Shown: piece after piece, positions 38,360-47,453 of the stretch
Layout of the letters: each line of letters begins with the position of its first letter
Numbering within the stretch: position 1 is the stretch's first letter
Source of the DNA: Acidicapsa acidisoli
GTDB taxonomy: Bacteria > Acidobacteriota > Terriglobia > Terriglobales > Acidobacteriaceae
NCBI RefSeq assembly: GCF_025685625.1
Contig: NZ_JAGSYI010000002.1
Span: 1,116,001 to 1,180,000, forward strand
DNA length: 64,000 bases
Direction of reading: 5' to 3'
Notes under the pieces: generated by a model
Told to the model about the DNA's origin: nothing
What the model saw: only the letters and a program-made list of their open reading frames with translations
Databases searched by the model: none
Position numbers and translations under genes: made by a program

Positions 38360-40234
38360 CTAAGGAGCGCTCCGGACGCAACGGAAGCCAATCCACAAGG
38401 ATCGAGCGTCCACGGGCAAACCCCGGCGTTTCGCTGTGTCAAATTCCTCACTTGCTCCGGGAGCAAAGCTGCCGCCCTTAATCATTCTCCAATCCGCGGA
38501 AAAGTTCTGCCCCTTGAGAAGGCGCTTCATCCCGGCGTTATCAGCCGGAGTGGGCGAATAGGAGGTCGCGGTCCATTCCCAAACGTTCCCAGCCATGTTA
38601 TATGCGCCGTAGGGGCTCCGGCGCAATGGTTCTGATATTACCGGCTGCAACCGGTCTGGAACGTTCCCTGTCCATGGGTCATTTCCCCACGGATAGCTGC
38701 GCCCATCCGTACCGCGCGCAGCTTTCTCCCATTCCTCTTCCGTAGGCAATCTTCGCCCTGCCCAGGTCGCATATGCGCTTGCATCATCATAGGAGATGTT
38801 GCTTACGGGGTAGTCGGGATGCGCAGCGTAATCCGGTGTAGTTGGTGGCTGGTGCCCTGTTGCTTCACAAAAGCGGCGGTATTCGGCGTTTGAGACTTCG
38901 GTTTCATCCACGTAGAAGGCAGGAAGTGAAACCATCCGAACGGTATGATCGGCAGCCGCGCCGAATTGGAAGGAACCCTCCGATACCAGCAGCATTCGGC
39001 CGTGCCCATCGGTGTACGCCGGCGCAGGCGCAGGTGCGTGCGTAACCGCCGGGGCGACAGATGCCTTGGGGCGCAGCAGCCAGAAGGCCGTAGCAGCGAT
39101 TCCCAACAACAGGACAGCGAGTATACCGGCGACAGCCACCCAGCGGGTCGAACTTGACTTTGGCACGATTAGTTCGGAAGCCGGATATTCAACGTGAGGA
39201 GTCTGGCGGCCGTTCGTCGTGGCGTTCATTGGAGCTACGGGCCTGGCTTCCGATTGATCTATAACTGCGGCGCTCGAAACCGGCGTCGCGGTAGACATGG
39301 CAGGAACATCGAGGGGCAGCCCATCAGCCTGCGATATCACCTCACGGAGCCTGCGCTCAACGGATGGTCGCAGATCACTGGCGCTTGTGGTTGCACCACG
39401 GCCAATCAATACAGACAGTAACTCTGCGGTGTTCTGGTATCTGTCTTCAGGCTGCTTGGCAATGAGCTTCTGCACGATGGCATCACATTGGGCGGGAAGT
39501 TCCGGATCGTAGTCGAGCAAGGACGGTGGCGCTGTATTCAAATGCGCCATCTGGGTGGCAATCGTGGTCTCGTTGTCAAACGGCCGTCGCCCGGTGAGCA
39601 GTTCAAAGAAAACCACACCGAGGGAATATAGGTCGCTGCGAATATCGCACACTTCTCCGCGAATCTGCTCCGGGCTCATGTAATAGGGAGTGCCCATGCT
39701 CTCGCCGGGACGGGTTAGTCCATCGGAGTAATCGGTAATCCGAGAGATTCCAAAGTCGAGCAGCTTAATGCGGCCACTCTCATCGAGCAGCATGTTCGCC
39801 GGCTTCAGATCACGATGGACGATGTGTTTAGCTTCCGCACAGGATAGAGCTTCCGCGACCTGCGCAATCACGTTCGCGGCCTGTGGGAGGGCTAAGCGAC
39901 CCTCGCGCCTCAGAAAACTGGCCAGGTCTTCTCCCGGGATAAATTGCATGACGATGAAATAGAGGCCGTTTCCTTCACCGATATCGAAGATGGGAACGAT
40001 ATTCGGATGGTTGCCGAGCGAGGCCGTCATACGAGCCTCACGCTGGAACCGGCTTACGATGCTGGGTTCCTGCGCGAGATGTTCGGCCAGAACTTTGATC
40101 GCAACAAGACCGCCATGAAACCGATGCCGCGCCAGGTATACCTGCGACATTCCGCCTCCGCCGAGATGGCAGAGAATCTGATACTTGCTTCCCAATGCTT
40201 CGTTGAGCCGATCGTGTGGTGCCGCTTGTGCCAT
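38360..40234 (-). CDS. Receptor-type Ser/Thr protein kinase with C-terminal FGE-sulfatase domain
   Basis: 624 residues from ATG 40234 (ATG 40297 is also possible). Hanks-type kinase domain about 18-280: glycine loop LGGGGMSQVYLA, VAIKVL, HRDLKPANML and DFGISR. After a linker a single TM helix (VAVAGILAVLLLGIAATAFWLL) leads to a formylglycine-generating-enzyme/sulfatase-modifying-factor domain (DETEVSNAEYRRFCEATGH, RRLPTEEEWEKAARG, AGNVWEWTATSY, GFRCVRS). The domain is probably extracytoplasmic and used as a lectin-like sensor. Operon with DUF4384 paralogue 2. Confidence 0.9.
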   Translation of the reverse strand: MAQAAPHDRLNEALGSKYQILCHLGGGGMSQVYLARHRFHGGLVAIKVLAEHLAQEPSIVSRFQREARMTASLGNHPNIVPIFDIGEGNGLYFIVMQFIPGEDLASFLRREGRLALPQAANVIAQVAEALSCAEAKHIVHRDLKPANMLLDESGRIKLLDFGISRITDYSDGLTRPGESMGTPYYMSPEQIRGEVCDIRSDLYSLGVVFFELLTGRRPFDNETTIATQMAHLNTAPPSLLDYDPELPAQCDAIVQKLIAKQPEDRYQNTAELLSVLIGRGATTSASDLRPSVERRLREVISQADGLPLDVPAMSTATPVSSAAVIDQSEARPVAPMNATTNGRQTPHVEYPASELIVPKSSSTRWVAVAGILAVLLLGIAATAFWLLRPKASVAPAVTHAPAPAPAYTDGHGRMLLVSEGSFQFGAAADHTVRMVSLPAFYVDETEVSNAEYRRFCEATGHQPPTTPDYAAHPDYPVSNISYDDASAYATWAGRRLPTEEEWEKAARGTDGRSYPWGNDPWTGNVPDRLQPVISEPLRRSPYGAYNMAGNVWEWTATSYSPTPADNAGMKRLLKGQNFSADWRMIKGGSFAPGASEEFDTAKRRGLPVDARSLWIGFRCVRSAP

Positions 40235-41242
40235 TAAGGTTTCATTTCGGAATCTGGATCCAATGTCCCAAGGCCTGACGTGTAAGGCGTTCGTCATCCC
40301 GTTATTCGAAGCATCGACTCACTGTTACAGCTTGGCACCTACGCGGGCCTAGTGTTCCAATCAACGGATGCTCGCTCTCATTCCCAGAATCCGGATTGAT
40401 CATCCCTTGGAGCTTGCCGTGAGTCTACACGAGTCTAGCTTATCGCAGGTCTAATACGGCGGGTATTTCACTATCAATCCAACGGACTAACGGAAAAGTT
40501 GATTGCAAGAATGCTGGATTGGGCTCCTTCACGCAAAGCACCGGGACGATTGCCAACGGTTGTCGATTTCCAGGTCCACTTTGCTGGCCGGGTTTCCCAT
40601 GGACGTCCTATACCGCACTGACTTCGCGGTGCTCAGAAAATCGACAGCGTTGCGTGTGGCGTTAGTAAACGGGATAGTAAGCGCAGAATAATCGCGTAAC
40701 TTATTGATTAAAAAGTGCGTGAGTAGTTCAGCGGCAGAACGTCAGCACCGTTGGAGCCACTTTTATGTGAATCATCCAGATCAACAAATTCCAAGAGGGA
40801 AAGCACTCGGCGGGACGTCCTGCGGTCATGATGATTTCGCGGCAAGTGCCAGATTTGCTCTTAACGCCTCAATCGAGGCGTGAAATAGGCCCAGACTTCA
40901 TCCAGCCCGATTCGGAGAGCATGGTGGCTTTTACTTCGAGTGTCACGCGGCTTAGCAGATCAGCGATACCTTCTCAGGCAACATATCCGGATTTCTGTGC
41001 GGCGGATTGATAGGCATGGCTTCCTTTGCGAAGATCTCCCTGAGCCGCACCAGATTCGTCGCGAAACAAGGAGCAACCAGTAAGAAGAGGTAGAAACGTG
41101 CAATTCGCATCGGGAAAGCTTCACGGGAGAAGAGATGGTCATCTTCGAGAGCGCCACAATAATCTCCGTAGCATCATTGGCGAGAGACTCTACTCATTTG
41201 TTGACACGACGGCGCAGCGCGTGTCGGGCCCCAGCGGCAGCC
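40235..41242. other. Long intergenic region with a tRNA-like fragment only
   Basis: About 1 kb without a credible gene. Open frames are short and unlike known families. The only recognisable item is the tRNA-Gly-like fragment at 40717-40746. Some stretches (about 40900-41100 on the minus strand) read as degenerate coding sequence that I cannot identify. Confidence 0.5.
40717..40746 (+). pseudogene. tRNA-Gly-like 5' fragment
   Basis: GAGTAGTTCAGCGGCAGAAC followed by GTCAGC matches the D-arm and start of the anticodon stem of bacterial tRNA-Gly genes. The sequence then diverges and no anticodon loop or T-arm follows, so this is a partial copy, not a functional tRNA. Such fragments are often left by integration or recombination at tRNA genes. 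Confidence 0.45.
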
Positions 41243-41701
41243 TCATTTATCCGGAATCACCATGTTGCGAAAGATTTTCCAGTTGCCGTCTGACTGTTGT
41301 TGCCACACAGTCAGATATTTCTCCACCAAATTTTTCTCGCCGCCGAACGTCGCCTCCGCCTGACCCCATTCGTACACAAAGTTCCCTTGCTGACTTGTTC
41401 CCCAGGTCTTTACCGAAGCGGTGTGCGCAAGCCCGAGACGCGCAAGTTGCGCTTTCATATGCTGTTCGATCTGGGATTTTCCTCTGGTGCATTCGCCGGT
41501 CGGACCACAGTCCACTGCGTCCACAGCATAGGTCGCGATAATCAGCGGAACGTTGCCGGTTTTCACTCCGTCGATCCATGCCTGATTTCCGGCATCGATC
41601 TGGGCTCGCGTCGAGTCAGGCAACGTTCCGCTCTGCGCCATGCAGGCTGCCGCGGCCAAGCTACTAACCGCAATAGCAGATATCAGTGTTTTCATTTGCA
41701 T
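41243..41701 (-). CDS. Secreted SnoaL/DUF4440-like (NTF2-fold) protein
   Basis: 152 residues. Signal peptide ending near ACMAQ, then an NTF2-like fold: DAGNQAWIDGVKTGNVPLIIATYAVDAV at the N-terminal helices, FVYEWGQAEATFG and the terminal strand WKIFRNMVIPDK. This matches DUF4440/SnoaL-like periplasmic proteins of unknown ligand. GAGAGG lies 6 nt before ATG 41701, which fixes the start; the frame upstream is antisense shadow. Follows the DoxX-like gene on the same strand. Confidence 0.8.
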   Translation of the reverse strand: MQMKTLISAIAVSSLAAAACMAQSGTLPDSTRAQIDAGNQAWIDGVKTGNVPLIIATYAVDAVDCGPTGECTRGKSQIEQHMKAQLARLGLAHTASVKTWGTSQQGNFVYEWGQAEATFGGEKNLVEKYLTVWQQQSDGNWKIFRNMVIPDK

Positions 41702-41895
41702 AGTTTTCCTCTCGGACAGCGGCTTCACACCGCACGACGCGCCAACGATCCACATGGCGGTTGTTTGCAGCCGATCCATCTGGTTTCGATCTTCGCCGGC
41801 ATTTCGATCTTGCGCCAGCCCGAAGACGACACGATTTTTGCGAATCTCTGTCGATTGCACATTACAACAAAGTCGACCGGCCAATCGAAAATGCT

Positions 41896-42672
41896 CTAGT
41901 GCCTCCGCCGTGCAAGCGAGTCCGCCACCACCCAGGATGCGCCAGTCACGGCAAGATTCACGGCACTCTCGCTCCAGTTCCAATGGCTGCAGTGATCGGC
42001 CAGCAGTATCCGCTCGTTCACCAGCAGGCCGAAGGACGCGAGCATGGCGGTCACCAGGATCGCGGCGAGGCGGGCCTGCACGCCGGTCAGGATCGCAACA
42101 CCCGCCGCGACGAAGCCAACTCCGGTGGCATAACCCCAGAACTCTTGCGTAGGCGGCAACCATTTGGGGACCAGCGGGGCGGTGTTGCTCATATAAACAA
42201 AATGCGCTCCGCCGAATACCAGCGCACAAACCCCAAATGCCCACTGGCCCAGATGCGTAAGGCGAGCGGCAAGTGCCGCATCGATCTGGTCATCAATCTG
42301 GGCGGTGGTGGCGTAGACGATCAGCCCGCCTGCGGCGATCGCGAACTGCATGGCGATGTTTTCGTATGTCACGTATACGGCGTAATCGGCGAGCAGCAGG
42401 CGGCCGTTCATCAGGATCACGACAAAGAGCGCGTAGTACACGGTGAGCGCCGCTGCGCCCCAGGCCGCGACTCGGCGCCACTCGACAGCCACGGCTGCGG
42501 CGACCATGAACGCACCGGCGGCATAGGCCAGGACGATGCGAGCTGGAAAGTTCTTGGGCATCGGCTGTCCTGGGTCGAAGTTCCCGAACGTAAGGCAGGC
42601 TATGCCCAGCCCCATCACACCCAGGCCGTAGACGCGCCAGCCAAAGGCCATCGTCGTTTTTTCCGCCGTCAT
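41896..42672 (-). CDS. DoxX-like multispanning membrane protein
   Basis: 258 residues, about seven to eight hydrophobic helices (GVMGLGIACLTFG, IVLAYAAGAFMVAAAVAV, YALFVVILM, FGVCALVFGGAHFVYMSNTA, FVAAGVAILTG). The GAHFVYMSNTAPLVPKWLPP and FWGYATGVGFVAAGVAIL segments resemble DoxX-like proteins. Function unknown; DoxX relatives are linked to thiol or oxidative stress and quinone chemistry, which fits the persulfide dioxygenase and peroxiredoxin genes upstream on the same strand. Confidence 0.75.
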   Translation of the reverse strand: MTAEKTTMAFGWRVYGLGVMGLGIACLTFGNFDPGQPMPKNFPARIVLAYAAGAFMVAAAVAVEWRRVAAWGAAALTVYYALFVVILMNGRLLLADYAVYVTYENIAMQFAIAAGGLIVYATTAQIDDQIDAALAARLTHLGQWAFGVCALVFGGAHFVYMSNTAPLVPKWLPPTQEFWGYATGVGFVAAGVAILTGVQARLAAILVTAMLASFGLLVNERILLADHCSHWNWSESAVNLAVTGASWVVADSLARRRH

Positions 42673-42689
42673 GACTGCTCCAGCTTAGT

Positions 42690-42881
42690 TCATGTGATTT
42701 CCGCGCCGTTGGATTCTTGTGGTTGTGAGCTTGCTTTTCGCGACTCGCTGATCGAGTCGGCAACTAGCCGGGCCGCGCCAGCTAACGCCTCGTACACTGT
42801 GTTGCCGACCCAAGGAAAAAATTCATGGGGAGAGGTGAAGAGTTTGGGCGCGCGCACCACAGCTTCAGAGCTCATTATCAT
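42690..42881 (-). CDS. Possible small hypothetical protein
   Basis: 63 residues from ATG 42881 (MIMSSEAVVRAPKLF), containing FFPWVGNTVYEALAGAARLVADSI. The composition looks like a real helix-containing protein, but there is no clear ribosome binding site and I recognise no family. It lies between the STAS and DoxX-like genes on their strand. It may be a remnant. Confidence 0.3.
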   Translation of the reverse strand: MIMSSEAVVRAPKLFTSPHEFFPWVGNTVYEALAGAARLVADSISESRKASSQPQESNGAEIT

Positions 42882-42963
42882 CGAACCTACAGGATGGTTT
42901 TGCCCAGAATGTGTGATTGGCCTGTTTGCCGCGACTGAAGATTCACCCTGCTGAATATGGCCT

Positions 42964-43347
42964 TCAGATTGTGGCGATCGGAAACACATTTTCCATTCTG
43001 TTGATCCTGAGCCGTTCCTGAACCCGAGGGCTTATACCCGTGATGCTCAACCGGATCCCTCTGCACTGACACCGAACGTAATGGTTGGCCAGCATGCCCA
43101 GAGCGATTGAATCCATGTATGGAACCTCCGTCAAGTCAAAAATCTGAGCCGGGATACGTGTGGAAGGCGTTTCGTCGCCCGGCTTCGCTTCGAAGATATC
43201 GCGAAGGGTATCAGGAGACAGCGAATTGTACATATCCCGAGCGGTGAACGGGCCGGACAGTCGAAAGACTGTACAGTAGGTTTCGTTTTTGGCGCGTTCG
43301 ATAGTGAGTCTCGAACTCTTCCAAATCTGAGTTTCAATCGTTCGCAT
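42964..43347 (-). CDS. STAS-domain protein (anti-sigma factor antagonist-like)
   Basis: 127 residues from ATG 43347 with AAGGA 7 nt upstream. Core STAS features: FRLSGPFTARDMYNSLS, QIFDLTEVPYMDSIALGMLANHYVRC, where the Ser in MDSIALG sits at the position phosphorylated in SpoIIAA-type antagonists, and GIRLSITGISPRVQERLRI. Probably part of a partner-switching circuit, although no anti-sigma kinase is adjacent. The upstream open frame to 43797 is antisense to the MBL-rhodanese gene. Confidence 0.85.
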   Translation of the reverse strand: MRTIETQIWKSSRLTIERAKNETYCTVFRLSGPFTARDMYNSLSPDTLRDIFEAKPGDETPSTRIPAQIFDLTEVPYMDSIALGMLANHYVRCQCRGIRLSITGISPRVQERLRINRMENVFPIATI

Positions 43348-43474
43348 CGTATTTTCCTTTCGGGATTTCAGTTGCCTGATGAATTGCCGCCCTTGCCTGT
43401 CCTGTTCATCTAAAACGAGAGTGCGGCATGACAGTTCGGCTGAAGCAGCATCTCCAGCCGAAGAAATTCGAACC

Positions 43475-44881
43475 TTACACTCCAACTCCGGTGGGAATGG
43501 CGGACGGAAGACCAGCCGCTTTCCACGCATCGAATCCTCCGATGAGGTTGGCGATTTTACGGAACCCAACCCGCCGCAGAAGACTGGTCGCAATCGAGCT
43601 TCGATAGCCGCTCCGGCAATACACCACCACCAGCTTTTCGGGGTCCAGTTTTTCTGTCCGCGACAGCAGTTTTCCAAGCGGAATATGGATTGGGCTCTCA
43701 ATCGAGCCAGTTTCTGCTTCCGCTGATTCCCGCACGTCGAGCACCGTGATCTGTTCCGGCATCTGCTGAAGCAACTCTTCAAGATCCTTCGCCGCAACCT
43801 GAGGAATCGAGTCGAGTGTGTTCCCGCTCCTCACCCAACCGGCTATGCCATCCTCCAAATATCCGACCACAGTCTCAATACCAACACGCGCGAGGCGAAG
43901 CTGTGACTCACGTACCTGCTCCAGGTCCTCTCCCACAAGAATTAGTGTGGTTCCCAAACCCAGAATCCGCGCCGCCCAGGAAGCGTATTGGCCCGTCAGC
44001 GCAATGTGAATGGAACCCGGCACATGCGCGGCAGCAAACTGAGTAACCGGCCGGGTGTCCACCACGACTGCCCCCATCTCTTGAAGCCGCAGAGCATCCT
44101 CAGCCGAGAGAGGCGTCAGCGCCGGCAGTCGGGACAAAGAACTGGCGCCTTTTCGGTTGAGATCCACTTCCTTGGCAAAGTATTCAGGCGCAGCAGACAG
44201 GTTGTCAGTGAGCAGGTGGATGAACTCCTCGCTGGTCTTGGCGAGCAAGGCATAGTTCGACTGGCGCTGCTTGCCGATCGTCGAAGAGCTCTCCGAACTC
44301 ATGTTGCGCCCGCAGAGAGAGCCTGCTCCATGGGCCGGATAAATCTCGGTGTCATCGGGAAGCGTCAGCAGTTTTTCATGAAGACTGCGGTACAGAGCGG
44401 CTGCAAGTTGCTGCGGCGTGTGATTGGGTGAGAGGTCCGGGCGACCCACATCGCCCACGAAGAGGGTGTCTCCCGTAAACACGATGGCAGGCCGTTCCGG
44501 CAAACCACGATCCCGCATCGCAATGCAGATGCTTTCGATGGTATGGCCCGGCGTCTGCAGTATCTGCAGGCTGCATTGGCCGAAATGAATCTCGTCTCCG
44601 TCGCTGACCGCCAGATGGGGAAATTGCGCACCGGAGTCCGCACCGAGGTAGATTCGCGCTCCGGTTCGCTCCGCAAGTTCCCGATGTCCCGACACAAAGT
44701 CGGCGTGGACATGGGTTTCGATAATGTGTTCGATCTTCCAGCCCCTGGCAGCGGCAGCTTCAAGATAAATATCCACGTCGCGCTGGGGATCAATGACGGC
44801 TGCCACGTTTTCTGACCCAACCATGTACGATGCGTGTGCCAGACATCCAAGAAAGAATCGTTCTACCCGCACTGGTTCCAT
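43475..44881 (-). CDS. MBL-fold hydrolase with two rhodanese domains (persulfide dioxygenase-like)
   Basis: 468 residues. Metallo-beta-lactamase domain 1-240 with THVHADFVSG near residue 57 (HxHxD), GHTIES near 112 and FTGDTLFVGDVGRPDL near 135, the ETHE1/persulfide-dioxygenase arrangement. Two rhodanese domains follow: the first (about 258-345) lacks an active-site Cys (TLILVGEDLEQ), the second (about 365-462) has VVYCRSGYRSS with the sulfur-carrying Cys. It probably oxidises glutathione-type persulfide to sulfite. Separated by 51 nt from the peroxiredoxin gene upstream. Confidence 0.88.
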   Translation of the reverse strand: MEPVRVERFFLGCLAHASYMVGSENVAAVIDPQRDVDIYLEAAAARGWKIEHIIETHVHADFVSGHRELAERTGARIYLGADSGAQFPHLAVSDGDEIHFGQCSLQILQTPGHTIESICIAMRDRGLPERPAIVFTGDTLFVGDVGRPDLSPNHTPQQLAAALYRSLHEKLLTLPDDTEIYPAHGAGSLCGRNMSSESSSTIGKQRQSNYALLAKTSEEFIHLLTDNLSAAPEYFAKEVDLNRKGASSLSRLPALTPLSAEDALRLQEMGAVVVDTRPVTQFAAAHVPGSIHIALTGQYASWAARILGLGTTLILVGEDLEQVRESQLRLARVGIETVVGYLEDGIAGWVRSGNTLDSIPQVAAKDLEELLQQMPEQITVLDVRESAEAETGSIESPIHIPLGKLLSRTEKLDPEKLVVVYCRSGYRSSIATSLLRRVGFRKIANLIGGFDAWKAAGLPSAIPTGVGV

Positions 44882-44932
44882 GACACTGCCTCCTCGGTTT
44901 TCCAGGTTGCTTTTCAGGTTCGGCTTTCAGGT

Positions 44933-45586
44933 TCAGCAAGGCTGCGCGACGACTCGCAGATAAGGCAGGACTGTCGTCCAGCCATTGGGATATTTCTGCC
45001 TGGCGTCTTCGTCGGAGACGGCGGGAACGATGATCACATCCTCGCCCTGCTTCCAGTTCACGGGCGTTGCGACCTGATGCGTGGCGGTCAACTGCATGGA
45101 ATCGAGCACACGCAGCACCTCGTCGAAGTTACGCCCCGTCGTCATGGGATACGACAGCATGAGCTTGATCTTCTTATCGGGGCCGATCACAAATACGGTG
45201 CGGACTGTAGCGTTGTTTGCGGCGGTGCGGCCTGCGCACGTGTCTCCAGCCTCGGCAGGCAACATGTTGTAGAGCTTGGCGACATTCAGGTCGGAATCGC
45301 CGATCATCGGGTAGTTCACCGCGTGCCCCTGGGACTTCTCGATGTCCTCTGCCCATTTACCGTGGTTCGCCACCGGATCGACGCTAAGACCGATGATTTT
45401 GCAGTTGCGCTTTTCGAATTCAGGCTGCAGGCCTGCCAGATAGCCGAGTTCGGTGGTGCATACCGGGGTGAAATCTTTCGGATGCGAGAAAAGCACCCCC
45501 CAGGAATTGCCAAGCCATTCGTGGAAACAGATGGGCCCCTGGGTGGTTGCGGCCTCAAAGTCCGGTGCGATATCGTTGATCTTCAT
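44933..45586 (-). CDS. 1-Cys peroxiredoxin (Prx6 subfamily)
   Basis: 217 residues from ATG 45586. The peroxidatic Cys lies in KDFTPVCTTELG near residue 45; Prx6-type C-terminal domain with TTGRNFDEVLRVLDSMQLT, ATPVNWKQGEDVII and PNGWTTVLPYLR. It reduces hydrogen peroxide and organic peroxides. It heads the minus-strand group with the persulfide dioxygenase. In-frame residues back to 45640 do not belong to the family. Confidence 0.92.
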   Translation of the reverse strand: MKINDIAPDFEAATTQGPICFHEWLGNSWGVLFSHPKDFTPVCTTELGYLAGLQPEFEKRNCKIIGLSVDPVANHGKWAEDIEKSQGHAVNYPMIGDSDLNVAKLYNMLPAEAGDTCAGRTAANNATVRTVFVIGPDKKIKLMLSYPMTTGRNFDEVLRVLDSMQLTATHQVATPVNWKQGEDVIIVPAVSDEDARQKYPNGWTTVLPYLRVVAQPC

Positions 45587-45713
45587 TTTCAAATTCCCCT
45601 TTCCCCGAGCGTTTTGTGTGGGTGCCTGTGATCTCTGCAACCCGATGAATCACTTGTAGCGGAGTTCCGGAGCAGCCTCCATAGATCTGACATGAGCAAG
45701 GCCTGAGGATTCT

Positions 45714-47453
45714 ATGAGTGATTCCGCAAATATCCTGCGATTCGAGTCGTTTGAGCTGGACACGGCAGCTGGGGAGCTGCGGCGGAAGGGCGATCGCATC
45801 AAGCTCGCGCCCCAGCCATTTCGGGTACTTGAGCTGCTTGTCCGCCGTAGCGGCGAGATTGTTACTCGAACGGAAATCCGTGAACGTGTTTGGAGCGACG
45901 ACACCTTCGTAGACTTCGAACAGGGCTTGAACTTCTGTATCCGGCAGATTCGCGAAGCCGTGGGCGACACCGCCGGCACGCCGCGTTTTATCGAAACTCT
46001 GCCGCGGCGCGGGTACAGGTTTCTCATACCCACGGAGACGGCGATGCCTGCCCCACCCAGAACAATCACCCGGCTCATCGTTCTGCCGTTCCGTATCCTC
46101 CGCCCCGATCCGGCGACAGATTTTCTCGCGTTCAGCCTGCCGGATGCATTGACGACCTCCCTCTCCGGGCTTAAGTCGCTTGTTGTACGATCAAGTCTTG
46201 CCGCTTCCCGCTTTTCCGCTGCCGCCCTGGATCTGAAGACCATCGCGACGGAAGCAGACGTGGATCTTATCCTGACTGGCACGCTGCTTGCCGCCGGAGA
46301 CGAGATCCGAATTGCCGCGCAGCTTACCGACGCCGCCAGCGGAACCCTGATGTGCTCGCACTCCATGCAGGCGCCCACCGGCAATATCTTCCGGCTGCAG
46401 GATGAGATCACCGAGTGCCTCGTGAACACGCTCGAACTGCAGCTAACGGCAACTGAACAAAAAACGCTGCGACAGGACGTTCCCTCAAACGCCAAAGCAT
46501 ACGAGTACTATCTGCGCGCCAATCAGTTCAGCAACGACTCAAAACAGTGGGGCGCGGCGCGAGACCTGTACCAGCGATGTGTTGAGGCCGACCCTTGTTA
46601 CGCTCCCGCATGGGCGCGCCTGGGGCGGATATACCACGTCATGGCGAAGTTCATCTCCTCTGAGATCAAAGCGGAGCAGCAGCGAGCGGAAAGTGCTTTC
46701 CGGCAGGCTCTCGATCTCAATCCCGATCTCGGCATCGCACACAAGGCTTATGCGCAATTGGAAGTCGACCTCGGCCGTGCCGCCGACGCCATGAAGCGCC
46801 TGCTCGTGCGTGCACGTGATGCGGCAGATCCAGACCTCTTCGCCGGTCTGGTAAGTCCGTTGCGCTATTGTGGCTTACTCGATGCCTCCGTGGCGGCACA
46901 CCGCCGCGCTGTAGCTCTTGAGCCGAAGATCCGGACCAGCGTCCAGCACACATGGTTTCTGCAAAGAGACTATGAACGCGTCGCGAAATCGAAGATCGAA
47001 AATGACCCCTACATCGTGGGCATTTCGTTGGGTGAAGAGGGACGAAAACAAGAAGCGATCCGCGCGTTGTTGCTGCTGGAAGAAAAGAGCATGACGAGGA
47101 TGGGCAACTTCGCGAGGACCGCACGCAAGTTGCTCGAGGGGGATGCGGCGGGAAGTGTTTCCGCGGCGGAAGCAATCGTTTCATCCGGGTTCGGAGACCC
47201 GGAAGGGCTCTACTATCTCACACGGCACCTTGTTCATCTGGATCAAGTCGACGCCTGCTTCAGCCTCCTTGAGCGCATCATTGCCGGCGGTTTCTCTTGC
47301 TATCCAGCTATGTTGCGCGATCCGTGGCTGGATCCGATTCGTACGTTTCCACAATTTTCCGAGCTGCTTGACAGGGTGAAAGACAGGAGCCATGCAGCCG
47401 AGATTGAGTTCGCATCGCTGGAGGGACATAGAATTTTGCAGATGAAATTGTGA
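45714..47453 (+). CDS. Winged-helix (OmpR/CadC-type) transcriptional regulator with TolB-like and TPR regions
   Basis: 579 residues. Trans_reg_C DNA-binding domain at 8-103 (ELRRKGDRIKLAPQPFRVLELLVRRSG, ETLPRRGYRFLIP). A conserved FlgO/TolB-N-like block follows (LIVLPFRILRPDPATDFLAFSLPDAL, DVDLILTGTLL), then TPR-type helices (AARDLYQRCVEADPCYAPAWARLGRIYHVMA). No TM helix is obvious, unlike CadC. Such long regulators are abundant in Acidobacteria. Divergent from the peroxiredoxin gene (127 nt), which may be its target, but this is inference. Confidence 0.85.
   Translation: MSDSANILRFESFELDTAAGELRRKGDRIKLAPQPFRVLELLVRRSGEIVTRTEIRERVWSDDTFVDFEQGLNFCIRQIREAVGDTAGTPRFIETLPRRGYRFLIPTETAMPAPPRTITRLIVLPFRILRPDPATDFLAFSLPDALTTSLSGLKSLVVRSSLAASRFSAAALDLKTIATEADVDLILTGTLLAAGDEIRIAAQLTDAASGTLMCSHSMQAPTGNIFRLQDEITECLVNTLELQLTATEQKTLRQDVPSNAKAYEYYLRANQFSNDSKQWGAARDLYQRCVEADPCYAPAWARLGRIYHVMAKFISSEIKAEQQRAESAFRQALDLNPDLGIAHKAYAQLEVDLGRAADAMKRLLVRARDAADPDLFAGLVSPLRYCGLLDASVAAHRRAVALEPKIRTSVQHTWFLQRDYERVAKSKIENDPYIVGISLGEEGRKQEAIRALLLLEEKSMTRMGNFARTARKLLEGDAAGSVSAAEAIVSSGFGDPEGLYYLTRHLVHLDQVDACFSLLERIIAGGFSCYPAMLRDPWLDPIRTFPQFSELLDRVKDRSHAAEIEFASLEGHRILQMKL

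Noticed and set aside
41243-42244. 333-codon version of the SnoaL-like protein
   Set aside because: The extra N-terminal 180 residues are antisense or out-of-frame reading of the DoxX-like gene; a good ribosome binding site and signal peptide fix the start at 41701.
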